Assembly: GCF_004522215.1 (NCBI RefSeq)
Contig: NZ_SDLR01000009.1
Location: 279 to 64,278, forward strand
Length of the DNA: 64,000 nt
Source: Ammoniphilus sp. YIM 78166
GTDB taxonomy: Bacteria; Bacillota; Bacilli; Aneurinibacillales; RAOX-1
Direction: 5' to 3'
The notes beneath the pieces are model-generated. The model saw only the letters and a list, made by a program, of their open reading frames with translations, had not been told where the DNA came from and made no database searches. The position numbers and the translations under genes were made by a program. Of this stretch, positions 23,904-32,766 are shown in pieces (position 1 is the stretch's first letter; each line of letters starts with the position of its first letter).

Positions 23904-25559
23904 CTAGTATTTATAGGTTTCGTCTTCAAAGATAATTTTTCCATCTCCCATCGTCAGCTTTACTTTCACTTCTAGCCATTCCTCCGGAGGAACGGTAAAT
24001 AGATTACGATCCAAGACGATCACATCTGCTAATTTACCTTCTTCTATGGTACCTAATTCATCCTCCCTAAAACTTCCATACGCTGAACCTATCGTATAGG
24101 CTCGAAGCGCCTCAGCCAAGGTAATTTTTTGTTCAGGAAGCCAGGTACTTTCCGGATTACCGCTATTATCCACCCGCGTAATGGCCGTATAAAGTTGACG
24201 CATGGGATTCATGGAGATGGCAATCGGGAAATCCGTTCCCAGAGCCAGGTGAGCTCCTGAATCCAACAGAGACTTGGTTAAGAAGACATTTTTTTCTCTG
24301 TCTGGTCCAATGATCGATGTATACACATCCCTCGAGGACGCCGCCATGTGATCCGGCTGCATGGAAACGCTGACGCCTAGGGCAGCAAAACGATTAATGT
24401 CGCTGGGGTGTATGACTTCGATATGCTCTACTGTATGTCTGGAATCTCTCTTCCCGTTTTGTCGCGCAGCTTCTTCAAAAGCATCCAATGTCAATCGGAC
24501 GCCTGCATCTCCAATCGCATGAATACGGACCCTGAATCCTAGCTTGTCCGCTTGGACTACACGATCAATGAATACATTACGCTCTATGGCTGCATGTCCA
24601 CCATGATCCGGCTCATCGGTGTATGGAGATAAAAAGTAGGCCGTGTGACCGGTCACCGTTCCATCAATAAACTGTTTGAGACCTGAAAATTGGAGACTCT
24701 TCGATTGATATTGAAGACGTAAGGATTGAGCTTTCTCCAGATCGCCATCTAATTCAGGCGTAATATGGATTCTTGTTGTTAGTTTTCCTTCATCCTCAAA
24801 CTTTTTGTATAGCTCAAAATCCTGAATAAAATTATCTAGCGGGGCATACAGTTCATTCACGGAAGTAACTCCATATTGAGCGGTCAGCTGGAGAAATGTT
24901 CTTAGAATGGATTCTTTTTTCGTCTGCGATAATTGCAATGCTTTCTCTAACACGGGTTGTTGAGCGAGTTCGTATAAAAGGCCTGTTAATGCCCCCTTTT
25001 CATCTCGTTCAAAACGCCCAAATTCAGGATCCTGGATCTCTTCCGTAATCCCCGCTAGTTCTAATGCTTTCCTGTTGACCCAGGTATAATGGCCTTCTGC
25101 GTGAAAGAGTATCACCGGACGATCGGAAATCCGAGAATCTAAGATTTTATAATGAGGTTTTTCGTCGTTCTCCCAATACCCTGCGTCCCATTGCATGCCG
25201 ATGATCCATTCCTCATCAGGGTGGTTTGTTGCGAAGGTTTCAACCATCTCTGCTACTTCTTGTGCCGATCTAGCCTCGAATAAATTAACGCTTCCTATAC
25301 TCAAGGCGCCAAACATAATATGAAGGTGAAAGTCATGAAATCCCGGCATGATTAACTCCTCACCAAACTCATAAACCTTGGTTTGCTCCCCTATAAACGG
25401 CTCCATATCGCGCTTGGAACCTATCGCTGCAATTTTGTTTTCGACAATAGCAATCGCTGCAGGGTGCGGCGTGTCCGTTAAACCTGTAAAGACGGCATTG
25501 CCTGATAAGATGAGATCTGCTTTTCTGTGAGTTTGCATACTACGTTCCCCTTTATCCAT
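23904..25559 (-). CDS. Amidohydrolase, YtcJ-like
   Basis: A metal-dependent amidohydrolase of 551 residues, family 3 (YtcJ type). The metal site begins with HDFHLHIMFG near residue 75, with later HAIGDAGVRL and TDFPIAISMNP, and the C-terminal beta part EEGKLADVIVLDRNLF. The start overlaps the permease stop, with AGAGGT before it; an in-frame ATG at 25538 behind AAAGGGGAAC is an alternative. It is the last gene of a unit agmatinase-permease-amidohydrolase, so an N-acyl or cyclic amide imported by the permease could be its substrate. The substrate is unknown. Confidence 0.88.
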   Translation of the reverse strand: MDKGERSMQTHRKADLILSGNAVFTGLTDTPHPAAIAIVENKIAAIGSKRDMEPFIGEQTKVYEFGEELIMPGFHDFHLHIMFGALSIGSVNLFEARSAQEVAEMVETFATNHPDEEWIIGMQWDAGYWENDEKPHYKILDSRISDRPVILFHAEGHYTWVNRKALELAGITEEIQDPEFGRFERDEKGALTGLLYELAQQPVLEKALQLSQTKKESILRTFLQLTAQYGVTSVNELYAPLDNFIQDFELYKKFEDEGKLTTRIHITPELDGDLEKAQSLRLQYQSKSLQFSGLKQFIDGTVTGHTAYFLSPYTDEPDHGGHAAIERNVFIDRVVQADKLGFRVRIHAIGDAGVRLTLDAFEEAARQNGKRDSRHTVEHIEVIHPSDINRFAALGVSVSMQPDHMAASSRDVYTSIIGPDREKNVFLTKSLLDSGAHLALGTDFPIAISMNPMRQLYTAITRVDNSGNPESTWLPEQKITLAEALRAYTIGSAYGSFREDELGTIEEGKLADVIVLDRNLFTVPPEEWLEVKVKLTMGDGKIIFEDETYKY

Positions 25560-26904
25560 TGATTACCTCTTCTACGTCATCTACGTGTAATTCAGGAGGT
25601 TTCTGTGTAAACATTTTTGTAAGATATAATAGATAAATGACTCCTATAGCTAACCATGTCCCACCTAATAGGAGGGAGTACTTATTCAGTTGAGTTAAAA
25701 ATAAGGACGTCACGGCTACACCCAGCAATGGAATGACAAGATACAAGATCGCTTCGCTCATGGACCTTTTTTTATTCTTCATAAAGAAGTGGGCAATTAC
25801 GGAAAGATTTACGAAAGTAAAGGCAAATAAGGCACCGAAATTGATTAAGGAAGTAGCGGTATCAATCGTAAAGAACACCGAAGTCAAAGCTAGAGTACCG
25901 ATAATTAGCACGTTGTTGACGGGGGTATGGAATTTGGGAGATACATACCCAAAGATTCTTTTAGGCAAGATGTTTTCTCTCCCCATCGCATATAAGATAC
26001 GGGCTGCGCTACCCCCTGAAGCAACGGCGGAAGCAAAAGCTGCGGTTAACACCACGGCAAGAAACAGGCTCGTTAAGAGATTCCCTCCTAGAAAAGACAG
26101 GATCTCGAGGGCAGCCGACTCCGGATCTTGAAAAGAGAGAAAATTGGGATAAATGAGCTGAGCCAAGTAAGTGGTAGCAATGAACAATACTCCTCCGATG
26201 ACAGGAACAAGGAGAATGGCCTTTGGCATGGTCTGCTTTGGATCTTTTGTCTCTTCAGATAAGGTCGTCACGGCATCAAACCCTAGAAAAGCGAAGCATA
26301 AAAGAGGGACTACGCCGAGTATCGCTGAGATCTTGATATCTGGATTGAAGAATGGCAGCATGGAAAAACTCCCCGCCCCTTTACCATCAAGCAATCCTTT
26401 CACAGATAAGAAACAGAACAGCACGAGAAATAAAAGTTGGAAAACAACTAAAAAAGTGGTGAAATTCGCCGCAAATCGAATGCCTAAAATATTGACTACG
26501 GTAATGACGGTAACGAATAGCATAATCCATATAAACATCGGCACCCCAGGGAGATAAGGGGAAACGAATATCCCCACGAGCAAAGCGCTAATCATAGGAC
26601 TAAAGAGATAATCCACTAATATCGCCCAACCGACCAAAAATCCCATATGGGAACCCATGGCTTTCTGTGTAAAGGTATAGGCTGAACCCGATGTTGGGAA
26701 TTCCTTGACTAGCTGTCCATAACTATAAGCCGTAAACAGCATGACAACCAACGCGATGGCGTATGCGGTTGGAATCATGCCCTGGGTCATCTCAATGGCA
26801 ATCCCATAGGTGGCGAACACGGTGACTGGAGCCATAAAGGAAATCCCGAACAAAACCACGTGCTTTAATGTTAGCGTACGTTTAAGCGTGGGCGATCGAT
26901 CCAT
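25552..26904 (-). CDS. APC-family amino acid/polyamine permease
   Basis: A 450-residue, twelve-segment APC transporter with LLCFAFLGFDAVTTLSEET in the middle and the tail YLLYLTKMFTQKPPELHVDD typical of this window's subfamily. AAGGAGG precedes the ATG. It lies 20 bp after the agmatinase gene and overlaps the amidohydrolase, so it probably imports the compound those enzymes use. Confidence 0.9.
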   Translation of the reverse strand: MDRSPTLKRTLTLKHVVLFGISFMAPVTVFATYGIAIEMTQGMIPTAYAIALVVMLFTAYSYGQLVKEFPTSGSAYTFTQKAMGSHMGFLVGWAILVDYLFSPMISALLVGIFVSPYLPGVPMFIWIMLFVTVITVVNILGIRFAANFTTFLVVFQLLFLVLFCFLSVKGLLDGKGAGSFSMLPFFNPDIKISAILGVVPLLCFAFLGFDAVTTLSEETKDPKQTMPKAILLVPVIGGVLFIATTYLAQLIYPNFLSFQDPESAALEILSFLGGNLLTSLFLAVVLTAAFASAVASGGSAARILYAMGRENILPKRIFGYVSPKFHTPVNNVLIIGTLALTSVFFTIDTATSLINFGALFAFTFVNLSVIAHFFMKNKKRSMSEAILYLVIPLLGVAVTSLFLTQLNKYSLLLGGTWLAIGVIYLLYLTKMFTQKPPELHVDDVEEVING

Positions 26905-26923
26905 TCCAAGTCAGACCTCCTTT

Positions 26924-27859
26924 TTATTTGTCTTTCAAATTTAATGCCACCAGACTTGCAAAATCATGGACAAGTGTTGCGGCCAGTAGCGATGTAATCT
27001 GGGTGGGATCATAGGGAGGCAGAACTTCGACCAGGTCAAACCCAATATAGTTAAAGCCGGTTAGGGAGCGGACCATCTCCAGTGTTTCAAGACTGCTAAA
27101 ACCACCCACTTCCAGCGTACCCGTGCCAGGAGCACAAGAAGGATCGACAAAATCAATGTCAAACGTTAAGAAGCAAGGGGTATCTCCAATGACTTCTCTC
27201 ATGTGCTGAAGGATACGGTTAAACCCACGCTGCCGAATTTCTGGTGTAGTGACCACGTTATAGCCCAAGTCATAGCTAGCTTCAAGATCCCCAGGATGAT
27301 TCAGCGTTCCTCGTATGCCAAGCTGGAACACTTTCTCCGGTATGAGCAGTCCTTCTTCGTGTGCGCGGATGAAAGGCGAGCCATGCCAGTATTTCTCATC
27401 ATAATACGTATCCCACGTATCCGTATGGGAATCAAAATGGATCATCGCTACAGGACCGTAAACCTTGGCCGCCGCTCGTAAACTTGCAAGGGTAATAGAA
27501 TGATCCCCCCCTAAACCGATAGGAACAATTCCTTGATTCATGAGGCTGAGTACGGACCCTTCCATTAAGTCATAGCTTCGATGAATATTATGTGGGATGA
27601 CAGGAACATCCCCAACATCGATGGCGTTTGTATCAGTAAAGGGATACACGCTGTGAGTGGGATGATAAGGAAAGAGTGTCATAGAAGACTGGCGAATGGC
27701 CTGCGGTGCAAAACGGGCTCCTACACGAAACGAAGCAGCTGTGTCGAAAGGCATCCCGACTATGGCGAGCTTTGCCTTAGGGTGAGTAGCAGGTAATCGC
27801 ATAAACGAACCTGTCGTACAGAATTCCGGCTTAACATCCGGTGAAAGCGGATACTTCAT
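26924..27859 (-). CDS. speB: Agmatinase/ureohydrolase-family enzyme, copy 2
   Basis: A 311-residue paralogue of the enzyme at 7985, with the same ligand motifs (GGDHS, HFDSHTDTWD and FDIDFVDPS). The two proteins are nearly identical over long stretches while codons differ widely. The ATG at 27859 matches the start of copy 1; an ATG three codons earlier (27868) sits closer to the GGGGG motif and is possible. It opens the permease-amidohydrolase unit, preceded by a 200-nt leader and a sigma-54-like promoter with one TATGCA-type site, so it looks like an inducible second agmatine/guanidino hydrolase. Confidence 0.85.
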   Translation of the reverse strand: MKYPLSPDVKPEFCTTGSFMRLPATHPKAKLAIVGMPFDTAASFRVGARFAPQAIRQSSMTLFPYHPTHSVYPFTDTNAIDVGDVPVIPHNIHRSYDLMEGSVLSLMNQGIVPIGLGGDHSITLASLRAAAKVYGPVAMIHFDSHTDTWDTYYDEKYWHGSPFIRAHEEGLLIPEKVFQLGIRGTLNHPGDLEASYDLGYNVVTTPEIRQRGFNRILQHMREVIGDTPCFLTFDIDFVDPSCAPGTGTLEVGGFSSLETLEMVRSLTGFNYIGFDLVEVLPPYDPTQITSLLAATLVHDFASLVALNLKDK

Positions 27860-28061
27860 TGTTATCATAATCCCCCTTTTGTATATCACCAAACTAACAA
27901 CTATTAGTTTATATTCGAATTATAAAAGCATCTTTTGAGTAAAGTCAAATGATTTTTAAATTTCCATATTATTAATTTACCTATCATTGAACTCTGGATA
28001 GGCCACATCGTTGCCCTCTAATCAAGGTCTACTGCCGTTCCTGCCCTTTGAATTTTCATCA

Positions 28062-28078
28062 CGCAAATACCATACCAA
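28062..28078 (-). promoter_or_regulatory. Sigma-54-like promoter for agmatinase copy 2 unit
   Basis: On the minus strand TTGGTATGGTATTTGCG keeps -24 GG and -12 GC but has two deviations from the consensus (TAT for CAC, TTGCG for TTGCW), so it may be weaker. It leaves about 200 nt of leader. Confidence 0.6.
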
Positions 28079-28118
28079 CTACTCAGCCTTCAAAACATCA
28101 CCTTTTTCAAGCCGTTTT

Positions 28119-28134
28119 TATGCATGGTTGCATT
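28119..28134. promoter_or_regulatory. Activator site upstream of agmatinase copy 2
   Basis: TATGCA-TGGT-TGCATT matches the shared site in 11 of 12 arm positions. A weaker TATGAG-TAAA-TGAATA begins 19 bp further on (28138). The remaining spacer 27893-28061 shows nothing else. Confidence 0.7.
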
Positions 28135-28180
28135 GGTTATGAGTAAATGAATAATAGAGGTTCAGGATCCAAAGAAAAAT

Positions 28181-28206
28181 AGCCCCCGGAATCGCTTCCG
28201 AAGGCT
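28181..28206 (-). terminator. Terminator after the TetR gene
   Basis: AGCCCCCGGAA/TTCCGAAGGCT stem next to a minus-strand T-rich tract. Confidence 0.75.
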
Positions 28207-28231
28207 GTGTTTAATCCTTGATTCGTAAATA

Positions 28232-28819
28232 TTATGCATATCCTACAAAAATACTCTGTGACATCGTTTCCCAGACATGCCTGAGCCTTATTTTAGTCTC
28301 ATCCGCTCCATAATAATGGATTTGCATAAACATGCCGTCCAAAATGCAGTAATAAGTAGCTAATAAAGTCTCTACACTTACCGGTCGAATTATCCCCTTC
28401 TCCATCCCTTCCGTGAAAATAGCGGTTAACACACTAGACATTAACGCTTCCGCTTCAAGGAATTTCATGTTTAATTTTTCTTTTAACATATCCGGAGGAA
28501 GCAGCATATTTCTTTTCAAGAATAAGGTCAACGTTTCATTCTGTATATAGAATTCCAACATGCCATATAAGAGGTTATACAGCTTATCATAAGTAGAATC
28601 CGACTCTATCTTTCCTATGATCTCTTTGGTTTGCTCAATAATCTTCCAGTTTACCTCTTCATAAATAGATACAAACATCTCTTCCTTGCTCTGAAAATGA
28701 TTATATATGGAAGGGGTCTTAATCCCCACTTCTTTGGCAATTTGATGAATCGATGCGCCTTCATAGCCAAAACGGGCAAAATGGATCATTGCAACGGCTT
28801 TAATTTTTTCTTTTGTCAT
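28232..28819 (-). CDS. TetR-family regulator
   Basis: A 195-residue regulator with an N-terminal TetR helix-turn-helix (GASIHQIAKEVGIKTPSIYNHFQSKEEMF) and a C-terminal ligand domain ending RLRHVWETMSQSIFVGY. It lies alone between two sigma-54 units; its target is not evident. A terminator at 28181 separates it from the agmatinase unit. Confidence 0.9.
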   Translation of the reverse strand: MTKEKIKAVAMIHFARFGYEGASIHQIAKEVGIKTPSIYNHFQSKEEMFVSIYEEVNWKIIEQTKEIIGKIESDSTYDKLYNLLYGMLEFYIQNETLTLFLKRNMLLPPDMLKEKLNMKFLEAEALMSSVLTAIFTEGMEKGIIRPVSVETLLATYYCILDGMFMQIHYYGADETKIRLRHVWETMSQSIFVGYA

Positions 28820-28890
28820 ATCTTATCACCATAAGTTTTATTTTCTAGTTTACACGAAAAGGCTTGAAGAAGGAAACCAGCCAACATGAG

Positions 28891-28921
28891 AAAAAGTCCT
28901 GACAATGGCATCAGGACCTTT
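28891..28921 (-). terminator. Terminator after the permease at 28938
   Basis: AAGTCCTGA/TCAGGACCTT stem, flanked by A tracts on the plus strand, just downstream of the minus-strand permease gene. Confidence 0.85.
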
Positions 28922-28937
28922 GTTTATGGATTTTGTT

Positions 28938-30287
28938 TTACCCCTCTCGCACTTCCTCGAGCTGGAATTCCGGTGGTTGTTGACTAAAGAAATTCGTCAG
29001 ATATAACAGATAACAGAAGCCGATGGCAGCCCAGCTTAACCCAAGAACCAACGAACTCATCTCCAGATTGATCCACAATACTCCTATACATAAAATCCCC
29101 ACAAAGGGAGAAAGGACGTAGCTCCAAAATCCTTTTACTGTCTTATGTTTTTTCTCTCGATAGGCGTAATGCGCAATAACCGATAGATTGACAAAACTGA
29201 AGGCGATAAGGGCGCCGAAGTTAATGAACGATATCGCTGTAACTAGATCCAGAAAGATCGCACTTAAAGCAACGACTCCAACGAGCAAAATATTAAAAAG
29301 AGGGGTGGCACGACGCGGTTCAATGTAACCAAACCACCTCGACGGTAAGACATTATCACGTCCCATTACGAACAGGAGTCTGGATACGCTTGCATGGGAG
29401 GATGTTCCCGAGGCAAGGATTCCCGTAAAAATTCCGGCCATAAAAACAGACTGAAAAAATTGTCCCCCAACATAAAGGGCAATTTCCGGACCTGCAGCTT
29501 CCGGATCCAGAAAGCGTGTATTATCCGGAAAGAAGGACTGTGTAAAATAGGAAACGGAGATGAACAAAAACCCGCCGATTAGTGCAACTAAAAAGATCCC
29601 TCTAGGAATCGTCTTCCTGGGTTCCTTGGTCTCTTCCGTTAACGTCGTCACAGCATCAAAGCCTAAGAATGAAAAACAAAGAACAGTGGCTCCCGCTACG
29701 ATAGCGCTCAGATCGGTTGCCGGATTAAAGAAAGGCTGAAGAGTGAATACCTCCCCGGTTCCTTCTCCTAGTTGAAGGCCTCTTACGATCAGGATTACAA
29801 AACAGATCATGACCAGGAATTGGAAAGTAACCAATAAAGAATTGAAATTCGCAGAGATGGTTACCCCCATGGCATTAACCGTCGTCATGATCAGCACCGT
29901 GCCGATAATCCACACCCAATGCGGCACATCAGGAAAAAGAGCCGAACAGTAAATCCCAGCGAGCAAGGCATTAACCATAGGCAAAAATAAATAATCGAGC
30001 AGGGCAGACCAACCTACCATAAAACCTAGATGCTTATTCATCGTTTTTTGAGTATAGGTATAGGCTGAACCCGCGGTCGGGAAAGCCCTTACCATTTTTC
30101 CGTAGCTGCTCGCCGTAAACAGCATAGCAACGAGTGCAATAAGATAAGCCATGGGAACATGACCATCCGTCATCTCCGATACGAGCCCGAAAGTATCAAA
30201 TACCACCATCGGTGTCATATAGGCTAGCCCTAGAATAACCACATGCCATAAAGATAATGAGCGATTTAACACTCTGCCATTTTCCAT
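28938..30287 (-). CDS. APC-family amino acid/polyamine permease
   Basis: A 449-residue APC transporter with VLCFSFLGFDAVTTLTEET and the subfamily tail YLLYLTNFFSQQPPEFQLEE. The ATG at 30287 follows AAAGGGGATCAT; an upstream in-frame start at 30305 has no ribosome binding site. It is a single-gene unit with its own sigma-54 promoter (30363), divergent from a chemoreceptor gene with which it shares paired activator sites, so uptake and taxis toward the same compound may be linked. Confidence 0.9.
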   Translation of the reverse strand: MENGRVLNRSLSLWHVVILGLAYMTPMVVFDTFGLVSEMTDGHVPMAYLIALVAMLFTASSYGKMVRAFPTAGSAYTYTQKTMNKHLGFMVGWSALLDYLFLPMVNALLAGIYCSALFPDVPHWVWIIGTVLIMTTVNAMGVTISANFNSLLVTFQFLVMICFVILIVRGLQLGEGTGEVFTLQPFFNPATDLSAIVAGATVLCFSFLGFDAVTTLTEETKEPRKTIPRGIFLVALIGGFLFISVSYFTQSFFPDNTRFLDPEAAGPEIALYVGGQFFQSVFMAGIFTGILASGTSSHASVSRLLFVMGRDNVLPSRWFGYIEPRRATPLFNILLVGVVALSAIFLDLVTAISFINFGALIAFSFVNLSVIAHYAYREKKHKTVKGFWSYVLSPFVGILCIGVLWINLEMSSLVLGLSWAAIGFCYLLYLTNFFSQQPPEFQLEEVREG

Positions 30288-30362
30288 GTATGATCCCCTT
30301 TCCATCTGATTTTAATTATGGCTTCTTTACACCCCCCTTTTTTTGCCACAACTATATTCAAA

Positions 30363-30379
30363 AGCAAGAATCATACCAA
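30363..30379 (-). promoter_or_regulatory. Sigma-54 promoter for the permease at 28938
   Basis: On the minus strand TTGGTATGATTCTTGCT, with -24 GG and -12 GC, about 76 bp before the start codon. Confidence 0.75.
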
Positions 30380-30443
30380 AATAAAAACTATCAAAACATT
30401 CAAAGATATCAGCCTCTATATAGGCGTTCACTTCCTCGTTTGC

Positions 30444-30477
30444 TATGCAGTGGTGAATATCTATTCAATAGTGCATA
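30444..30477. promoter_or_regulatory. Paired activator sites in the permease/chemoreceptor spacer
   Basis: TATGCA-GTGG-TGAATA (30444-30459) and TATTCA-ATAG-TGCATA (30462-30477) lie 18 bp apart between divergent sigma-54 promoters. Confidence 0.8.
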
Positions 30478-30506
30478 AATCTTTAAGGATAAACACCCTT
30501 CCTTCC

Positions 30507-30523
30507 ATGGCATAGATTTTGCA
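30507..30523 (+). promoter_or_regulatory. Sigma-54 promoter for the chemoreceptor gene
   Basis: ATGGCATAGATTTTGCA has -24 GG and -12 GC, with start codon 34 bp downstream. Confidence 0.75.
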
Positions 30524-30556
30524 ATGAAAGTCAGTAAACCAAAAAGGAGATACCCT

Positions 30557-32308
30557 ATGCCGACCAAGACCCAAACCTTAAGCGGAAGATTGATTGTAGT
30601 GACTCTAGCCATCATCCTTTTTCTTTCCTCTGTAAATTTGTTCATTACCTATCAAGTAACAAAAGAAAGCGTTGTCAATTCTATTTCTAAGTTTAGCATG
30701 GAAACCGCACAGAGCATGGCGAAAAACGTAGATATTGAAGCCTATGAGAGCTTTCTTAAGGACAAATCTGCTAACTCCGTCTATTGGAAATTAAGAGAGG
30801 ATCTGAATCGTTTTAGAGAAACTTCTGGCTCTCTCTATGTATACACCATAGAATTCGCAGAAGACGGTAAACTTAGAATTCTCATAGACGGACAGCCTAG
30901 AGACTCAAGCGTGGCTTCGCCTATAGGAGAAGAAGTAGAACAACTACCTGAACAAAACTTGGCTTCGCTACAAGCAGGCATAACCACAAGCACAGACATT
31001 ATCTATCACCCTACATATGGAGCGTTCGTATCCGCTTTTGCTCCTATTAAAAATCGCAACGGTGACGTCATCGGTATGCTAACCGTTGACACGGACGCGC
31101 AGCTTCTTCATGAGATCGGTCTGAAAGTGATAAAGGAAAATGCCCCCTTTGCTCTAGGAATCTATTTGATTGCCCTTCCACTTCTTATGGCACTCCTTTA
31201 CTTTTACATTCGCAATAAACTTAAGCCTATCACGATTCTAAGTGCTACTGCCCATGAGATGGCGACAGGAAACTTTATGCAGGCGCGTGAGCTTGTCCAT
31301 TCATTAAAATCGAATGACTTAAAGGAAATTAGTCAACTTTCCACTTCGTTTCTTGCCATGGTAACCAACATGACAGATATCATGGAACAATTAAAAAAGA
31401 CCTCTGCTCATCTGAGTATGTCTGCCCAGGAATTATCGATAAGCACTCACCAAGCAAGTGCTTCCAGTGAAAATATCACCTCAACCATCCAACAGCTTGC
31501 TTGTGGTACGGAGAAGCACTTCCAAGTGATAATAGAGACGGAAGAAGTGATCCAGAATATGTTAACTAGCATGAAGATCGTCCAGTCCTCTGCCGATCAA
31601 GTCAGTCATTCATCTTCCCAAGCAGAAGAATGTGCGGCTACAGGTACCCTTATCGTAAATGAAAGTATGGATAGTTTCAATACAATACAACAGACTGTGG
31701 ACCGTTTGTCTTTGGCTATTCGGGAGTTAAGCGCACGTTCGAAGGAAATAGGCCATATCACCCAAGTGATTACGGAAATAGCAAGCCAAACCAATTTACT
31801 ATCCTTGAATGCCTCCATTGAAGCCGCTCGTGCCGGCCAGCACGGACGAGGATTCTCCGTCGTCGCAAACGAGATTCACAAATTAGCGAAACACTCCTCT
31901 GAATCGGCTAGTCAAATTACGGAAATTGTCAAAGTGATCAAACAGATTACAGACAAATCAGTGCAAGAAATGGATATCACGCTTAACGAGGTTTTCAAAG
32001 GAAATCAGAGCATGAACCAGGCAGGAAATGCTTTTTTAGCGATACGCGAGTGTATCACCCACGTAGGTAATGAAACCCGCCTCACTCTGATGAATATAGA
32101 GGAACTGTCTGCCCATACGCAAAAGGTTCGAGAATCCATCCAAACGGTTTCGGCACTAGCAGAAGAGGTCGTTCTAGGTAGCCAAAGTATTTCTGCGGCC
32201 ACTGAAGAGCAGTATGTTTCCATAGAAGAAACCAGCAATGCTTCTTCTTCACTCGCGACCTTAGCTGATGAACTGAACCTTCATATGCAAAAATTTAAAG
32301 TGGAATAA
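30557..32308 (+). CDS. Methyl-accepting chemotaxis protein
   Basis: A 583-residue receptor. A first membrane helix at about residues 10-32 is followed by an external sensor of some 165 residues, a second helix near 205-225, a HAMP segment and a cytoplasmic signalling domain with the hairpin tip EIASQTNLLSLNASIEAARA. AAAGGAGA precedes the ATG at 30557; the longer frame from 30524 has no ribosome binding site. Its sigma-54 promoter and shared upstream sites with the divergent permease suggest that it senses a polyamine or amino acid nutrient. The ligand is not identified. Confidence 0.92.
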   Translation: MPTKTQTLSGRLIVVTLAIILFLSSVNLFITYQVTKESVVNSISKFSMETAQSMAKNVDIEAYESFLKDKSANSVYWKLREDLNRFRETSGSLYVYTIEFAEDGKLRILIDGQPRDSSVASPIGEEVEQLPEQNLASLQAGITTSTDIIYHPTYGAFVSAFAPIKNRNGDVIGMLTVDTDAQLLHEIGLKVIKENAPFALGIYLIALPLLMALLYFYIRNKLKPITILSATAHEMATGNFMQARELVHSLKSNDLKEISQLSTSFLAMVTNMTDIMEQLKKTSAHLSMSAQELSISTHQASASSENITSTIQQLACGTEKHFQVIIETEEVIQNMLTSMKIVQSSADQVSHSSSQAEECAATGTLIVNESMDSFNTIQQTVDRLSLAIRELSARSKEIGHITQVITEIASQTNLLSLNASIEAARAGQHGRGFSVVANEIHKLAKHSSESASQITEIVKVIKQITDKSVQEMDITLNEVFKGNQSMNQAGNAFLAIRECITHVGNETRLTLMNIEELSAHTQKVRESIQTVSALAEEVVLGSQSISAATEEQYVSIEETSNASSSLATLADELNLHMQKFKVE

Positions 32309-32339
32309 CTAGTGGGCATCAGGAAGATCCCAAAAAAAT

Positions 32340-32372
32340 AGGTATAGAGAACACGTTTCTCTATACCTTTTC
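32340..32372. terminator. Terminator between converging genes
   Basis: AGGTATAGAGAA/TTCTCTATACCT stem followed by TTTT, between the chemoreceptor gene and the Spo0E-like gene. Confidence 0.9.
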
Positions 32373-32391
32373 TATATCTAGTCATCCTCGG

Positions 32392-32655
32392 CTAGGCCAG
32401 ATTAGAGGCCGTATAGCTATAGGCTTCACTATTTCTGGTGAGCACATCGACATACTCCGGATAGGCCAACAACATCTTTTGTAATCTTACAATCTTTTCA
32501 TCCAGTTTTTCACTCGCTGTCAGCACTTCAGCACTCGAAAATCCATGTCTCGCTACTAAATACGTTAAATGGTTTCTCATCTCTTCCACTTCCATTTTCA
32601 TTTTCACCATCTGAAGATGCAGCATTTGAATTAATTCCCCTTTAATAGATTCCAC
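32392..32655 (-). CDS. Spo0E-like aspartyl-phosphate phosphatase
   Basis: An 87-residue helical protein with the family motif HGFSSAEVLTASEKLDEKI, including the conserved SxxLD signature. Spo0E-family proteins remove phosphate from Spo0A~P and delay sporulation. It starts with GTG at 32655; the ribosome binding site is weak. It stands alone behind a good sigma-54 promoter (32696), which is unusual for this family and suggests that nitrogen-substrate status feeds into sporulation. That reading is inference. Confidence 0.8.
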   Translation of the reverse strand: MESIKGELIQMLHLQMVKMKMEVEEMRNHLTYLVARHGFSSAEVLTASEKLDEKIVRLQKMLLAYPEYVDVLTRNSEAYSYTASNLA

Positions 32656-32695
32656 CTTACCCTATAGGGAGGTTTATTTTGTATCTATTAATTAA

Positions 32696-32712
32696 AGCAA
32701 GTTTCATACCAA
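32696..32712 (-). promoter_or_regulatory. Sigma-54 promoter for the Spo0E-like gene
   Basis: On the minus strand TTGGTATGAAACTTGCT has -24 GG and -12 GC, 40 bp before the GTG start. No TATGCA-type site was found upstream of it. Confidence 0.7.
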
Positions 32713-32766
32713 GCTTTTATTTTAGTGGGAAAGCATTGAGAAATTCTTCTACCTGCATGATCATTC

